NCBI RefSeq assembly: GCF_003332885.2
Contig: NZ_QOWJ01000010.1
Location: forward strand, 1-64,000
DNA from: Paracnuella aquatica
Lineage (GTDB): Bacteria > Bacteroidota > Bacteroidia > Chitinophagales > Chitinophagaceae
DNA: 64,000 nucleotides
Direction: 5' to 3'
Numbering within the stretch: the stretch's first letter is position 1; every line of letters begins with the position of its first letter. Shown piece by piece: positions 10,489 to 18,823 of this stretch. The notes under the pieces were generated by a model. That model worked only from the letters and a program-made list of their open reading frames with translations, searched no databases and was not told the origin of the DNA. The translations under genes and the position numbers were made by a program.

Positions 10489-10648
10489 AAGAGCTGATCA
10501 AAGGGAGTACCTATGATAATGATTCGAAGTTCACATTGCGGCACATAGGCCCTCATCAAATCGTTCCTTATTGAGTTAATATAAAAAGTTAACTAAGGAT
10601 TATTCTTAGAAGTTATTTGTGTTATTAGGATTTAATAAAAGTACCATT

Positions 10649-11473
10649 ATGCCCAAAAAAACAAAAAATCCAACAGCACTTGATGTGGTGCAGCATTCCG
10701 CTTTACAAAGCCACTACCATACTTTTACTGGTAAGAAGCTCCTCGATCGAAATTTTCCGGGCAATTTTTTGTTGGTTGAAAGTGCAAGTAAAATTTATTC
10801 ATTCAATTCTGATGATATTCTTGACGAGGAAGAAACATCCGAAGGGTTTGTAAGAATCACTATGCGCCCGGGTTGTTCTGGAATGATGACAACTCCTTAT
10901 ATTGTAGATCATTATACGGTGAGTCTAATTGATGGCATTGACAACCGTGAACCACCTCTTCCTATACATAAATTAGGCGATCCTCCTTTAGCAACAGAAA
11001 GTGATATCACTGAATTGGTAGCTAGTAGACCCTTAGCCAAAACACTGTCTGACGCTGCATCTAAGTACAAGAATGAATGTGAATTGGGCGCAACCCTTCC
11101 AAATCAGAACCATTGTACTCATTATTTATCAAGTGCCTTTATCCGGGCTGGCTATAATGAATTATTAAGAAAGAATAGTGAAGGCAGAGGAATATTTCAC
11201 CATTGGTGTGATACCATAACTCCTCCACGTACCAAAAATGAAAATGCTAGGCCCATTAAGGCAAAAGAGATGCATGAATGGTTTAAGTCAATGAAGAAAT
11301 CCAGCCAAACCGAGAGACCAGACAATCAAGGCTTTTGGGCGGTTTACCAGCACGATGAGGAGGCATATCCAGGGGGCGGAGGGCATGTACTTATTTATGA
11401 TTCTGATAAGAAAATAGCTTTTGGTACTGGTGTATATTGGCGATGGAAGGAACAATATTTCTACCAGTGGTAA
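10649..11473 (+). CDS. Putative papain-fold (NlpC/P60- or CHAP-like) cysteine peptidase/amidase
   Basis: 274 residues from ATG 10649; a GTG at 10619 would add ten residues but the ATG is the better start. The C-terminal half has the order expected of a papain-like amidase: Cys156 at the head of a helix (NQNHCTHYLSSAFIRAGY), then His246 in a Gly-rich strand (GGGGHVLIYD) followed by further strands (FGTGVYWRW). This resembles NlpC/P60, CHAP and T6SS amidase effectors of the Tae type, which cut peptidoglycan peptides. The N-terminal 140 residues are unassigned. There is no signal peptide. The gene is more A+T-rich than the giant gene and sits 160 bp downstream of the small membrane protein gene, so it may have its own promoter and origin. 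The function is inferred from residue pattern only. Confidence 0.6.
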   Translation: MPKKTKNPTALDVVQHSALQSHYHTFTGKKLLDRNFPGNFLLVESASKIYSFNSDDILDEEETSEGFVRITMRPGCSGMMTTPYIVDHYTVSLIDGIDNREPPLPIHKLGDPPLATESDITELVASRPLAKTLSDAASKYKNECELGATLPNQNHCTHYLSSAFIRAGYNELLRKNSEGRGIFHHWCDTITPPRTKNENARPIKAKEMHEWFKSMKKSSQTERPDNQGFWAVYQHDEEAYPGGGGHVLIYDSDKKIAFGTGVYWRWKEQYFYQW

Positions 11474-11959
11474 TTGCAATGAAAAATTTTGGATGGCTAT
11501 TCATGGGGATTTCATTCAACTTACCAATGCCTATTGAACAGTCCTGACCCGACACCTTAATGTCTCTTCAAGAAACCCAAGTCATTGCCACCAACTCGTA
11601 GGCTAATTACATCAAGGCTATGTATCTAACTTGCAATGGGAGGTAAACGTTCGATTTGAGTTTGATTCCATTCAACATGCACAAATGAATATTGATCGCT
11701 ACTGAAATTGTTAAAATGGAAAGCGATGGTATGGCTCACTAAATGGAAAAGCACTCTCACCTTTCTCCTACCAATATTGCAATCCAAACCCTTTTGATAC
11801 TAAAAACTACTTAACTACTTTTGAAATACTCTCCAGTTTTAAAGGGGGCCGATACACTGCTCATGCTGATCGGTTTGTTCGCCATTCCTGCTGAAGTTTT
11901 CGGGAAAACTAATAGCAGCGGCGACCTACACCGCATGAACCTTTTTGCGCTCTTCTTAA

Positions 11960-12056
11960 ATGGTCAATTTACGCCGGCCAGCCCTGGTCAATTTGGACCG
12001 GCGAGACATGGTCAGCTTAAACCGGCGAACAGTGGTCAGTTTCACCGGCGCATACA
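11960..12056. repeat. Array of four 24-bp repeats (right copy), probable transposon end
   Basis: Units at 11960-11983, 11984-12007, 12008-12031 and 12032-12056 follow (T)GGTCAnTTTnnnCCGGC. The array is the same length as that at 15-111 and lies in the same direction, so the island genes sit between two direct copies. The 24-bp period keeps one reading frame open through both arrays, giving GQFxPA-type octapeptides. No transposase accompanies this copy. Confidence 0.6.
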
Positions 12057-12392
12057 CTTTCATAAACAAAACTTTTAAAATTCCTCACAAAGTGCTATCC
12101 AATTTCGAAGGACTTCTAATCGGAAAAATGCTTGGCTGCATTAAGATGAAGGCTAGTGCCAAATCCAACATTTCTGATGCAAATCGATGCATTTCTATAC
12201 CTTCACATTATCCTCATTTTTAAATTTGCGGTAGCTCTATTCCTTTACTGGTGTACTTTTAGAGACATAAATCACTTGCAAAATTTTCTGTAGTTGGATG
12301 GTGGAGTTAAATCGTTGTAAAACAGTTATTTACAATTTTATTTTGACGAAAAATATTAGGGGTTCATTTCCCGCTCTCTCCGCAGAAATAGT

Positions 12393-12435
12393 AAAAGTGC
12401 AAACAGCTGTAAAAGTTATTTGCACTTTTTGTTTT
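12393..12435. terminator. Terminator-like hairpin in the A+T-rich region
   Basis: AAAAGTGCAAA (12393-12403) pairs with TTTGCACTTTT (12419-12429) around a 15-base loop, followed by a T-rich run. No gene ends directly upstream on either strand, so it may belong to a lost gene or insulate the M20 peptidase gene from the island. Confidence 0.35.
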
Positions 12436-12512
12436 AATGCATACAGATGCAAAATGGTTTTTAAAAAGCAGCACGACAGTTGTATCATTATTGCTTGAAA
12501 AAAGCCCGAGGT

Positions 12513-13673
12513 ATGCACACTGCAATTGTAGCCGGCACAAAGGCTCTGCATAATGATATGAAGGCATGGATGGATCATTTGCACCAGCATCCGGAACTGG
12601 CCATGGAAGAAACCGAAACCGCAGGCTTCATCGCCGAAAAGCTGCGGTCGTTTGGCTTTGAAGTTGCCGAAGGCATTGGTAAAACGGGCATAGTGGCTTC
12701 CTTAACTGTTGGCAGCAATAATAAAGCTATCGGCCTGCGTGCCGATTTTGATGCCCTGCCAATCCAGGAAGAAAACAACCTTCTGTACAAAAGCAAAGTT
12801 GAAGGCAGGGCACACCTGTGTGGTCACGATGGGCACACCGCCATGCTGCTGGGTGCAGCTAGCTATTTAGCACAAACGAAAAACTTTAGGGGAACGGTGC
12901 GACTTATTTTTCAGCCCGGCGAAGAAACGATGGAAGGCGGTCCGGCTATGATCAAAGACGGCTTATTTGAACGTTTCCCGGTGGATGCAGTATATGGTTT
13001 GCACAATATGCCCGGTCTGCAAAAAGGCAAGCTCTATTTCCGCGAAGGGAAGACAATGGCAGCGGTTGACAACTGGGAAATTGAATTAACCGGCAAGGGT
13101 AGTCATGGTTCTATGCCCGAACTGGGCATTGACCCGATCGTATGTGGGTCGTCGCTGGTAATGGCTTTGCAAACCATTATTTCCCGCAATGTGTCGCCGT
13201 GGCAACATTGTGTTGTTTCGGTGGGCGCTTTTCTTTCCGGCAATGCTGGCAACGTGGTGCCGAAACATGCGATCCTGCGTTTAAGCATACGAAATATGGA
13301 CCCGCAGTTGCGGGAGATGGTGCTGGATAAGATCCGCTCTATTACAAAAGCACAGGCAGCATCATTCAATTGTCAATACGAAATACGGGAAGGCATTCCC
13401 GGTGCGGTGTTGGTCAACACTCCCGAAAACACGCAGTGGGCGGCAGGTGTGGCCCGCGCCGTTTTTAGCGATGAAGCGGTTGATGATTCGTTGCACGCTT
13501 ATATGGGCAGCGAAGATTTTGCTTTTATGCTGCAGCAGAAAAAGGGCGCTTATTGTATGTTGGGCAATGGCGATACGCCAATGGTGCATCATCCGGCTTA
13601 TATTTTTGACCAGGAAATTTTACCCATCGGTGCTGCCTATTGGGTAGGCCTGGCTGAATCATATCTTCAGTGA
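12513..13673 (+). CDS. M20 family metallopeptidase/amidohydrolase (hippurate/N-acyl-amino-acid hydrolase type)
   Basis: A 386-residue cytoplasmic zinc-dependent amidohydrolase of the M20D group, which removes acyl groups from N-acyl amino acids or related amides. The metal-site segment CGHDGHT (Cys103, His105, Asp106, His108) is present, as are the QPGEE motif with the general-base and metal-binding glutamates, the lid-domain GKGSHGSMP segment, and the C-terminal MGSEDFAFM and VHHPAY metal-ligand region. ATG 12513 is chosen; an upstream TTG at 12480 lacks support. The gene stands alone, convergent with the stressosome operon. The exact substrate cannot be read from sequence. Confidence 0.9.
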   Translation: MHTAIVAGTKALHNDMKAWMDHLHQHPELAMEETETAGFIAEKLRSFGFEVAEGIGKTGIVASLTVGSNNKAIGLRADFDALPIQEENNLLYKSKVEGRAHLCGHDGHTAMLLGAASYLAQTKNFRGTVRLIFQPGEETMEGGPAMIKDGLFERFPVDAVYGLHNMPGLQKGKLYFREGKTMAAVDNWEIELTGKGSHGSMPELGIDPIVCGSSLVMALQTIISRNVSPWQHCVVSVGAFLSGNAGNVVPKHAILRLSIRNMDPQLREMVLDKIRSITKAQAASFNCQYEIREGIPGAVLVNTPENTQWAAGVARAVFSDEAVDDSLHAYMGSEDFAFMLQQKKGAYCMLGNGDTPMVHHPAYIFDQEILPIGAAYWVGLAESYLQ

Positions 13674-13767
13674 CTGCCAAACACTATGGCATATTTCTAA
13701 ACGGATGTATTAAGCTTTTTAGCAACAATCTGTTCCGCAATAGCGAACATTGATGCCTGCAACAACG

Positions 13768-14187
13768 TTACTCCTGCGCTAAGCTTTCCCGTTCACAAAA
13801 AGCCAAGAACTTCTTCGCAGTTTCAACGCTTTCTTTAAAAGAAACAGGTTTGGTAAAATAGGCATGTGCGCCTAACGAAAGGCACCGCTCTTTTTCCAGC
13901 GGGTTAATGGAAGTGGAATAAATAATGACGGGAATATTTTTAAACCGGCTGTCGTCTTTGATCTTTGCCAGGGTTTGCGCACCATTCATTTTGGGCATGT
14001 TAAGGTCCAGCACAATCAGGCACGGAACAAAATCCTTTGCGCAGTATTGCTCCAGCAATTCCCATGCATGCTGCCCGTTGTCGGCAAAGCGCATCACATC
14101 GGCGGAGTGGAGCGTTTCCATTGCATCCTGGATAATCGATTTGTCCTCCGGATCATCATCGGCCAGCAAAATATTTTTTGCAGTCAT
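13768..14187 (-). CDS. Single-domain response regulator (CheY/Rcp1-like), last gene of the stressosome operon
   Basis: A 139-residue receiver domain with no output domain. The acidic pocket DDD is at 10-12, the phosphoacceptor Asp61 is in LIVLDLNMPKMNG, the switch residues Ser91/Thr92 are in IIYSTS, and Lys113-Pro114 (FTKP) closes the set. The insertion between beta-3 and the phosphosite resembles the Rcp1 group of regulators paired with PAS or phytochrome kinases. It lies 9 bp after the histidine kinase gene and is almost certainly its partner. With no DNA-binding domain it must act by protein contact or phosphotransfer, so the final output of the operon lies elsewhere. Confidence 0.92.
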   Translation of the reverse strand: MTAKNILLADDDPEDKSIIQDAMETLHSADVMRFADNGQHAWELLEQYCAKDFVPCLIVLDLNMPKMNGAQTLAKIKDDSRFKNIPVIIYSTSINPLEKERCLSLGAHAYFTKPVSFKESVETAKKFLAFCERESLAQE

Positions 14188-14196
14188 GGCACAAAT

Positions 14197-15837
14197 TTAA
14201 TTGCCAGCGGCTTTCAGCGGCAGGGAAACATAAAAGATTGCGCCTTCGCCTTCTTTTCCTTCCGCCCATATTTTGCCGCCGTGCATTTCTACAATCTTAT
14301 TGCAGATGGCGAGACCCATGCCCGTGCCTTCAAAATTTTCACGGGTGTGCAGCCGCTGAAACAGCGTAAACATTTGCGGCAGGTAGTTTTGATTGAACCC
14401 AATGCCATTGTCGCTAAAACGCAGTTCTATTGTTTTATCCTTTACCTCGCAGGAAATGTCAATGACCGGCTTCTCTGATGGCTTGCTGTACTTCAATGAA
14501 TTGCTGATGATGTTTTCAAACAACTGGCGCATCATCCGTTCATCGCTCCACACCGTGGGAAGTGTTGCAATATGGAGCGTAGCGCCTTTTTCCTCAATCA
14601 CCATTTCAAAATCCTGGCAGGCATCAGCAACGATCTTATTTAAATCCACTTCTTTAAACCGTACTTCCTCGCGGTTGATTTGCGAGAAGGTAAGCAGGTC
14701 ATGAATGAGGTTGCGCATGCGCTGCGCTGCAGCCTGCATGCTGTTTAAATAATCAAGGCCTTTTTTATCAATGGCCGATGCATAACGGCTCATGAGGAAA
14801 TCGCTGTAAAAAAGCAATTTGCGCACCGGTTCCTGCAAGTCGTGCGACGCCACAAACGCAAACTGTTGCAACTCGTGGTTGCTGCGGTTCAGTTCTTCAA
14901 TGTATTGCTCCAGCGTTTGCTGGTTTCTTTTCAGCTCTTCCTGCGTTTGTTTTAATTCCGCATTATCCTTCAGGGTTTCTTCCACCACCTTTTGCGCATG
15001 AATGTCAACGATGTAACCGATCCAGTAAAGCAATGCGCCTTTGTCATCGGTAAGTGGCGAAAGTGAAACCTGGTGCCATAAGTAATCGTTGCCTACTTTG
15101 TGCCGGATGCGGGTTTGCGTTTTTACAGTGGTAGCACCCTGCCGGATGTTGCTTTTGAGCAACAGCGAAAAAGAGGGATAATCTTCTTCGTACACAATGG
15201 CTTTCCATCCGCTGGTGTTTAACCCATCTGCGGTAAAACCTGTTAACCGTGTAAGCCATTCGTTTGCGTAGAGCAATTGCCCTTCGGTATCAATGGAAAA
15301 AATAATCAGTGGTAACGAACCGGTGAGTGTTTTATACTGCGCTTCACTCTTTTTTAATTTTTCCGAAAGCTCCTGCAGTTGTTCATTCTTTCGTTTTATT
15401 TCATCATATGCCGAAACCGGCGGCTCGTTGCGAAACAGTTGCCGCCATTCATCCAGCTTGTGAATATCAATTTTAAATGCAGGCGAAACGGAATAAAACA
15501 ATTCAATGGACGTTTCCGCGCCTTTGGTTGTCACATTGTATTTGTCAACGAGCCTTTTGGCGTAGGATAAACCTTGCCGGTTGTAGTCATCTTCGAGCTG
15601 CTCGTCGTTGATGCAGGCCACAATATAGGTGTCGCGGCTTTCTACTTCCACCTGCAACACCAGGCAGCCGCTTTTGCCGTGCTCAATGGTGTTGCGTGCC
15701 ACTTCCGATACGGCGGTGGCAAAACTGGTTTGCGCCGCCAGCGACAGGCCGGCCACTTCGCCCAGGCGCATGGATCGGCGGTGCGCTAAAATCAGGTCCA
15801 TCTCATTTTCAAGCGTAACCCGGGCTATTTCGTGCAT
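14197..15837 (-). CDS. Histidine kinase with N-terminal RsbW/RsbT-like ATPase, PAS, HisKA and HATPase domains
   Basis: 546 residues, soluble. Residues 1-135 are an anti-sigma-type GHKL ATPase (SEVARNTIEHG as the N-box) with degenerate later motifs. Residues 165-285 are a PAS/PAC domain (FSIDTEGQLLYANEWLTRLTG). A coiled coil follows (285-325). The dimerisation/phosphoacceptor helix has His332 (FVASHDLQEPVRKL), and a canonical HATPase occupies about 425-542, with ENIISNSLKYS as N-box, SDNGIGF and GTGMGLAI. The phytochrome-like H-box fits the Rcp1-like regulator encoded 9 bp downstream. It begins 5 bp after the RsbT-RsbX fusion gene. I infer that stressosome output is converted to phosphorelay signalling here, perhaps through the N-terminal ATPase domain. 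Confidence 0.9.
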   Translation of the reverse strand: MHEIARVTLENEMDLILAHRRSMRLGEVAGLSLAAQTSFATAVSEVARNTIEHGKSGCLVLQVEVESRDTYIVACINDEQLEDDYNRQGLSYAKRLVDKYNVTTKGAETSIELFYSVSPAFKIDIHKLDEWRQLFRNEPPVSAYDEIKRKNEQLQELSEKLKKSEAQYKTLTGSLPLIIFSIDTEGQLLYANEWLTRLTGFTADGLNTSGWKAIVYEEDYPSFSLLLKSNIRQGATTVKTQTRIRHKVGNDYLWHQVSLSPLTDDKGALLYWIGYIVDIHAQKVVEETLKDNAELKQTQEELKRNQQTLEQYIEELNRSNHELQQFAFVASHDLQEPVRKLLFYSDFLMSRYASAIDKKGLDYLNSMQAAAQRMRNLIHDLLTFSQINREEVRFKEVDLNKIVADACQDFEMVIEEKGATLHIATLPTVWSDERMMRQLFENIISNSLKYSKPSEKPVIDISCEVKDKTIELRFSDNGIGFNQNYLPQMFTLFQRLHTRENFEGTGMGLAICNKIVEMHGGKIWAEGKEGEGAIFYVSLPLKAAGN

Positions 15838-15842
15838 GATGA

Positions 15843-16859
15843 TTACAAGTTTAGTTTACAGGCCGCTACCGACATGTCATCGGTATAGCGGGCAAAATCT
15901 TTTACCAGCGCCGCCGCCAGCAAGGAAAGGTCGTAGCGCACAATGCCTGGATATTTTATGGTATCCCAGCGTGATTTCAATCCATCGCTGCACATCACCA
16001 GGTATTGTCCACGTTCGTACGCTACCTCCTGTACATTGAGTGTGTTGGGTACGTTCAGGCCAATGATGCCGTTGTACGACATATAGTTTTTCAAAAACGA
16101 AGGGCCGTACACTTTGGTACTGATGTTGCCCACGCCAACAATTTGCCACACCCGCCGCTGTTTGCAAAACGACGCCACTGTGCCCACAAGGCCCCTGGTT
16201 TTTTTTACTTTATCGTTTACAAAACGGATGATGCTCACCGGGTCGGTTTCCGTGCAGGTTTCAAATGCTTCGCCTGCTTTTATCACCGCTGCGGCTGCAT
16301 CGGCACCATGGCCCAGTCCATCGCCTAAAAAAAGTTGGTAATGGTCGTCGGTTTCTTTGTAAAAAAATCCGTCGCCGCAGGCTTCTTCGGTCGGTTTGGG
16401 CAGCACCACCGATCGTACTTCAATTTTTGGCGGCCGCCTAAAAGCTGCGAATGGTTCGGCAAAAACCCGAACCAGCAACACCGTTCCCCAGTCTTTTTGC
16501 GAAAACACCTGGAACACATCGGCCATCCGCTTCATGGCGCCCAGGCCGTGGCCCAATGTATTTTTTGTAGAAAATCCATCAGTCATCATCCGCGTTACAT
16601 CCTGCATGCCCGGGCCGTTGTCAACGGAAATAAGTTCGATGCCCGGCACGCCGTCTTCTTCCACGGCTTTTACCCAAATGGTGCCGCCGCCTGCATGTTT
16701 TGCCAGGTTGCTGGTTAACTCCGCAACAATAATGTCGGTTTCTCCCACCCTTGTTTCGCTGAATCCTGCTTCCACGGCCATTGCGTGGATTTCTTTTTTC
16801 AGCATGGCGAAATAACTCCGGTCGTCGGCCCGCAACGCCACATGTGTTCTCCTACCCAT
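15843..16859 (-). CDS. RsbT-like ATPase fused to an RsbX/SpoIIE-type PP2C phosphatase
   Basis: 338 residues. The N-terminal 130 residues are a GHKL kinase-like domain (AELTSNLAKHAGG as N-box, SVDNGPGM as G1, GHGLGAMKR as G2). Residues 150-338 are a PP2C/SpoIIE-type phosphatase with GDGFFYKE, LGDGLGHGADAA, MCSDGLKSRWD and YTDDMSVA, keeping the Asp metal ligands. In Bacillus, RsbX is a free phosphatase that resets RsbR and RsbS; here the same activity is joined to a second RsbT-like domain. Its start overlaps the rsbT gene by 8 bp. The likely role is dephosphorylating the stressosome STAS proteins after stress. Confidence 0.88.
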   Translation of the reverse strand: MGRRTHVALRADDRSYFAMLKKEIHAMAVEAGFSETRVGETDIIVAELTSNLAKHAGGGTIWVKAVEEDGVPGIELISVDNGPGMQDVTRMMTDGFSTKNTLGHGLGAMKRMADVFQVFSQKDWGTVLLVRVFAEPFAAFRRPPKIEVRSVVLPKPTEEACGDGFFYKETDDHYQLFLGDGLGHGADAAAAVIKAGEAFETCTETDPVSIIRFVNDKVKKTRGLVGTVASFCKQRRVWQIVGVGNISTKVYGPSFLKNYMSYNGIIGLNVPNTLNVQEVAYERGQYLVMCSDGLKSRWDTIKYPGIVRYDLSLLAAALVKDFARYTDDMSVAACKLNL

Positions 16860-17265
16860 TCTTCCACTTTATGATGGTGACGGTGGTACCCTCGCCTTCT
16901 TTGCTTTTAATGTCAAATTCGCTTACCAGGCGCTTGGTGCCCGGCAAGCCCAGTCCTAAACTTTTGCCTGTAGAAAAGCCATCTTTCATGGCTTGCGGAA
17001 TATCTTTTATTCCCGGACCTTGGTCCTGAAAAATCAGACGTATGCCATTGTCGCGGCCCTGGCTGATGACCTCAATAATGGCCACGCCGCCGCCGGCATA
17101 TTTGAGCATGTTTCGAACCAGCTCGGATGCTGCTGTAATGAGTTTTGTCTGGTTCAGTAAACTCATCCCGATCTTTACTGCATGTTCTTTCACCCGGTTT
17201 CGGAAGGGAACGACGTCCTGCTCTTTTTCAATCAGCATCTTGTCTTTATTCAGGACTAATTTCAT
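16852..17265 (-). CDS. rsbT: RsbT, stressosome switch serine/threonine kinase
   Basis: A 137-residue GHKL protein kinase. The N-box is ASELVRNMLKYA (Glu48, Asn52), G1 is DQGPGI (81-86) and G2 is GLGLPGTKR (104-112). In characterised stressosomes RsbT phosphorylates RsbR and RsbS, is released from the complex, and then activates a downstream partner. It overlaps rsbS by 20 bp and the RsbT-RsbX fusion gene by 8 bp, indicating tight translational coupling. No RsbU phosphatase is encoded here, so the released kinase must act on something else; the neighbouring kinase and fusion protein are the obvious candidates. Confidence 0.93.
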   Translation of the reverse strand: MKLVLNKDKMLIEKEQDVVPFRNRVKEHAVKIGMSLLNQTKLITAASELVRNMLKYAGGGVAIIEVISQGRDNGIRLIFQDQGPGIKDIPQAMKDGFSTGKSLGLGLPGTKRLVSEFDIKSKEGEGTTVTIIKWKNG

Positions 17266-17647
17266 CTTCTTCTAGTTCTTCATCTTCGTACGAACCAATT
17301 TTTGTGGTGAGTAATTCCATGCCTTTTTCCACGTTGAGCGCCGTGTGCACGCCTTTGAGCTCGAGGCCCAGTTCAATCAGCGTGATGGCCACGGCAGGCT
17401 GCATGCCCACTACCACGGTTTCGGCATCCATAATTTTTGACATGCTGCCGATGTTGCCCAAAATGCGGCCCATAAAAGAATCGACAATGGACAGTGCGGA
17501 GATGTCGATCAAGACACCCCTTGCGCCGGTTTTGCTCACCATTTGCACAAGGTCGGTTTCCAGGTTGGTGGCCAGGCGATCGTAGAGATCAATTTGTATG
17601 GTAACCAGTAAAAATTTCCCCATACGGAGAATTGGAATACGATCCAT
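17246..17647 (-). CDS. rsbS: RsbS, stressosome STAS scaffold protein
   Basis: A 133-residue single STAS domain. The segment SIVDSFMGRIL carries Ser57, matching the RsbT-phosphorylated serine of Bacillus RsbS. A second STAS landmark, VVVGMQPAVAITLIELG, follows, and an acidic C-terminal tail (EDEELEEDE) extends beyond the usual domain. RsbS forms the stressosome core with RsbR and sequesters RsbT. The gene starts 3 bp after rsbR and overlaps rsbT by 20 bp. Confidence 0.93.
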   Translation of the reverse strand: MDRIPILRMGKFLLVTIQIDLYDRLATNLETDLVQMVSKTGARGVLIDISALSIVDSFMGRILGNIGSMSKIMDAETVVVGMQPAVAITLIELGLELKGVHTALNVEKGMELLTTKIGSYEDEELEEDEISPE

Positions 17648-17650
17648 AGG

Positions 17651-18514
17651 CTAGAGAAGGTGTTTGTTTTGAACTTTTTTGACTTCGAGCCTCAGCAGGC
17701 TGTAAGCATAACGCAAGGCGCTTGCCAGCGAAGCTTTGGTAACAATGTTAGAGAGATCAATGCCCAAGTGCACGACGGTTTGTGCAATTTCCGGACGAAT
17801 ACCGCTGATGATGCATTCGGCGCCCATCAGGCGGGTGGCGGCCACCGTTTTAATCAGGTGTTGCGCCACCAGCGAATCAACCGCCGGCACGCCGGAAATA
17901 TCCAGGATGGCAATGGTGCTTCCGCTTTCCACAATCTCCTGCAATAAGCTTTCCATCACCACTTGTGTGCGGGCACTGTCCAACGTGCCAATAATGGGCA
18001 GGGCCAAAATGCCGTCCCAAACGCGGATAACGGGTGTCGAAATTTCTGTGATCTCGTCGGTTTGCCGCAAGATCACTTCTTCGCGGCCTTTGATGAAGGT
18101 TTCGAAGGTGATGATGCCCATGCTGTCCATCAGCCGGTTTATTTTCAACACCGCTTCTATCATGGCTCCGGGGTCGTCTTTCAACTCGGTTTGCAGGGTG
18201 CGAAGCAGCGCATCTTTTAAGCTGAAGACATAAACGCCGGTTTCGCGGGGAGAGTATCCCTGACGGGCCCGCGACATGGAAATACCGGAAAGGATTTCAT
18301 ACACCGGCTCGAAGTCGGAAGACTGGCTGTCGCCTATGTTTTTATCGCTGATAATATTCAAAAAATTGGTCAACAATTCGTCGGACTGCTCCCGCAAATC
18401 ATCGTTGCTCATCAGGTCTTCACGCAGGCCGGCATCAGCCAGCTGATTCGTCATCCAGTTTTCGAGTATTTGGCTTCTTTTCTTTTGAAGCAGTCTGGCA
18501 ATGTCTATTTTCAT
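17651..18514 (-). CDS. rsbR: RsbR, stressosome sensor (N-terminal sensor plus STAS domain)
   Basis: 287 residues, first gene of the operon. Residues 1-150 form a helical RsbR-type N-terminal domain (KKRSQILENWM; SRARQGYSPRETGVYVF), the part that projects from the stressosome as turret and sensor. Residues 158-280 are a STAS domain. The two RsbT target threonines of Bacillus RsbRA correspond to Thr177/Ser180 (GTLDSAR) and Ser214 (AVDSLVAQH). Together with rsbS and rsbT it gives the minimal R-S-T module, and no sigma-B gene follows. The signal sensed is unknown. Confidence 0.92.
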   Translation of the reverse strand: MKIDIARLLQKKRSQILENWMTNQLADAGLREDLMSNDDLREQSDELLTNFLNIISDKNIGDSQSSDFEPVYEILSGISMSRARQGYSPRETGVYVFSLKDALLRTLQTELKDDPGAMIEAVLKINRLMDSMGIITFETFIKGREEVILRQTDEITEISTPVIRVWDGILALPIIGTLDSARTQVVMESLLQEIVESGSTIAILDISGVPAVDSLVAQHLIKTVAATRLMGAECIISGIRPEIAQTVVHLGIDLSNIVTKASLASALRYAYSLLRLEVKKVQNKHLL

Positions 18515-18641
18515 GTTAATACGTTGAGGAATAAAAGTAGGTGAAATCGGGTGGGTTAAACAAAATTTTAGCGGGGAACAATCAAAGTAATATTGCCCAT
18601 TGCTGAAAGCGAATATGCATCAATTGTAAACCCCTGGTGAT

Positions 18642-18675
18642 AAAAAAAGATGTGCAGCCAATGGTTGGCTGCACA
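18642..18675 (-). terminator. Rho-independent terminator of the arsR-SRPBCC operon
   Basis: A perfect 11-bp stem (TGTGCAGCCAA / TTGGCTGCACA, loop of three) lies at 18651-18675. On the minus strand it is followed by TCTTTTTTTA. It lies 150 bp beyond the SRPBCC gene. The rest of the 309-bp space up to rsbR (18515-18823) shows nothing else. Confidence 0.85.
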
Positions 18676-18823
18676 TACAATGAGCAATGGCGCAGGGTGC
18701 AGGTGGATTTTTTAAAATTACCTACCAAATTATGGGCATATGTATGATTAAGATTACCAGTTGTAAAGGGCAATGTTAATCCGAATTTGCCCGCTAGATA
18801 TCAGCTGCAATACTACTTTCCAT

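Larger units (their letters stand above)
11474..12512. other. A+T-rich gene-free region at the island's right border
   Basis: About 1 kb without a convincing gene. It holds the second 24-bp repeat array (11960-12056) and one terminator-like hairpin (12393-12435). A short open frame at 11821-12078 runs into the array and I take it as fortuitous or as a decayed fragment. I see no intact transposase, no tRNA and no target-site duplication. Confidence 0.6.

Noticed and set aside
11821-12078. Short frame running into the right repeat array
   Set aside because: Its second half is translated 24-bp repeat; the first 45 residues match nothing I recognise. It may be a decayed fragment but cannot be supported as a gene.
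13674-13767. Terminator between the M20 peptidase and the response regulator genes
   Set aside because: I looked for a hairpin with a T-run between these convergent genes and found no convincing stem.
16335-16815. Plus-strand frames of 120-140 codons opposite the RsbT-RsbX fusion gene
   Set aside because: They are antisense to a gene with clear GHKL and PP2C motifs.
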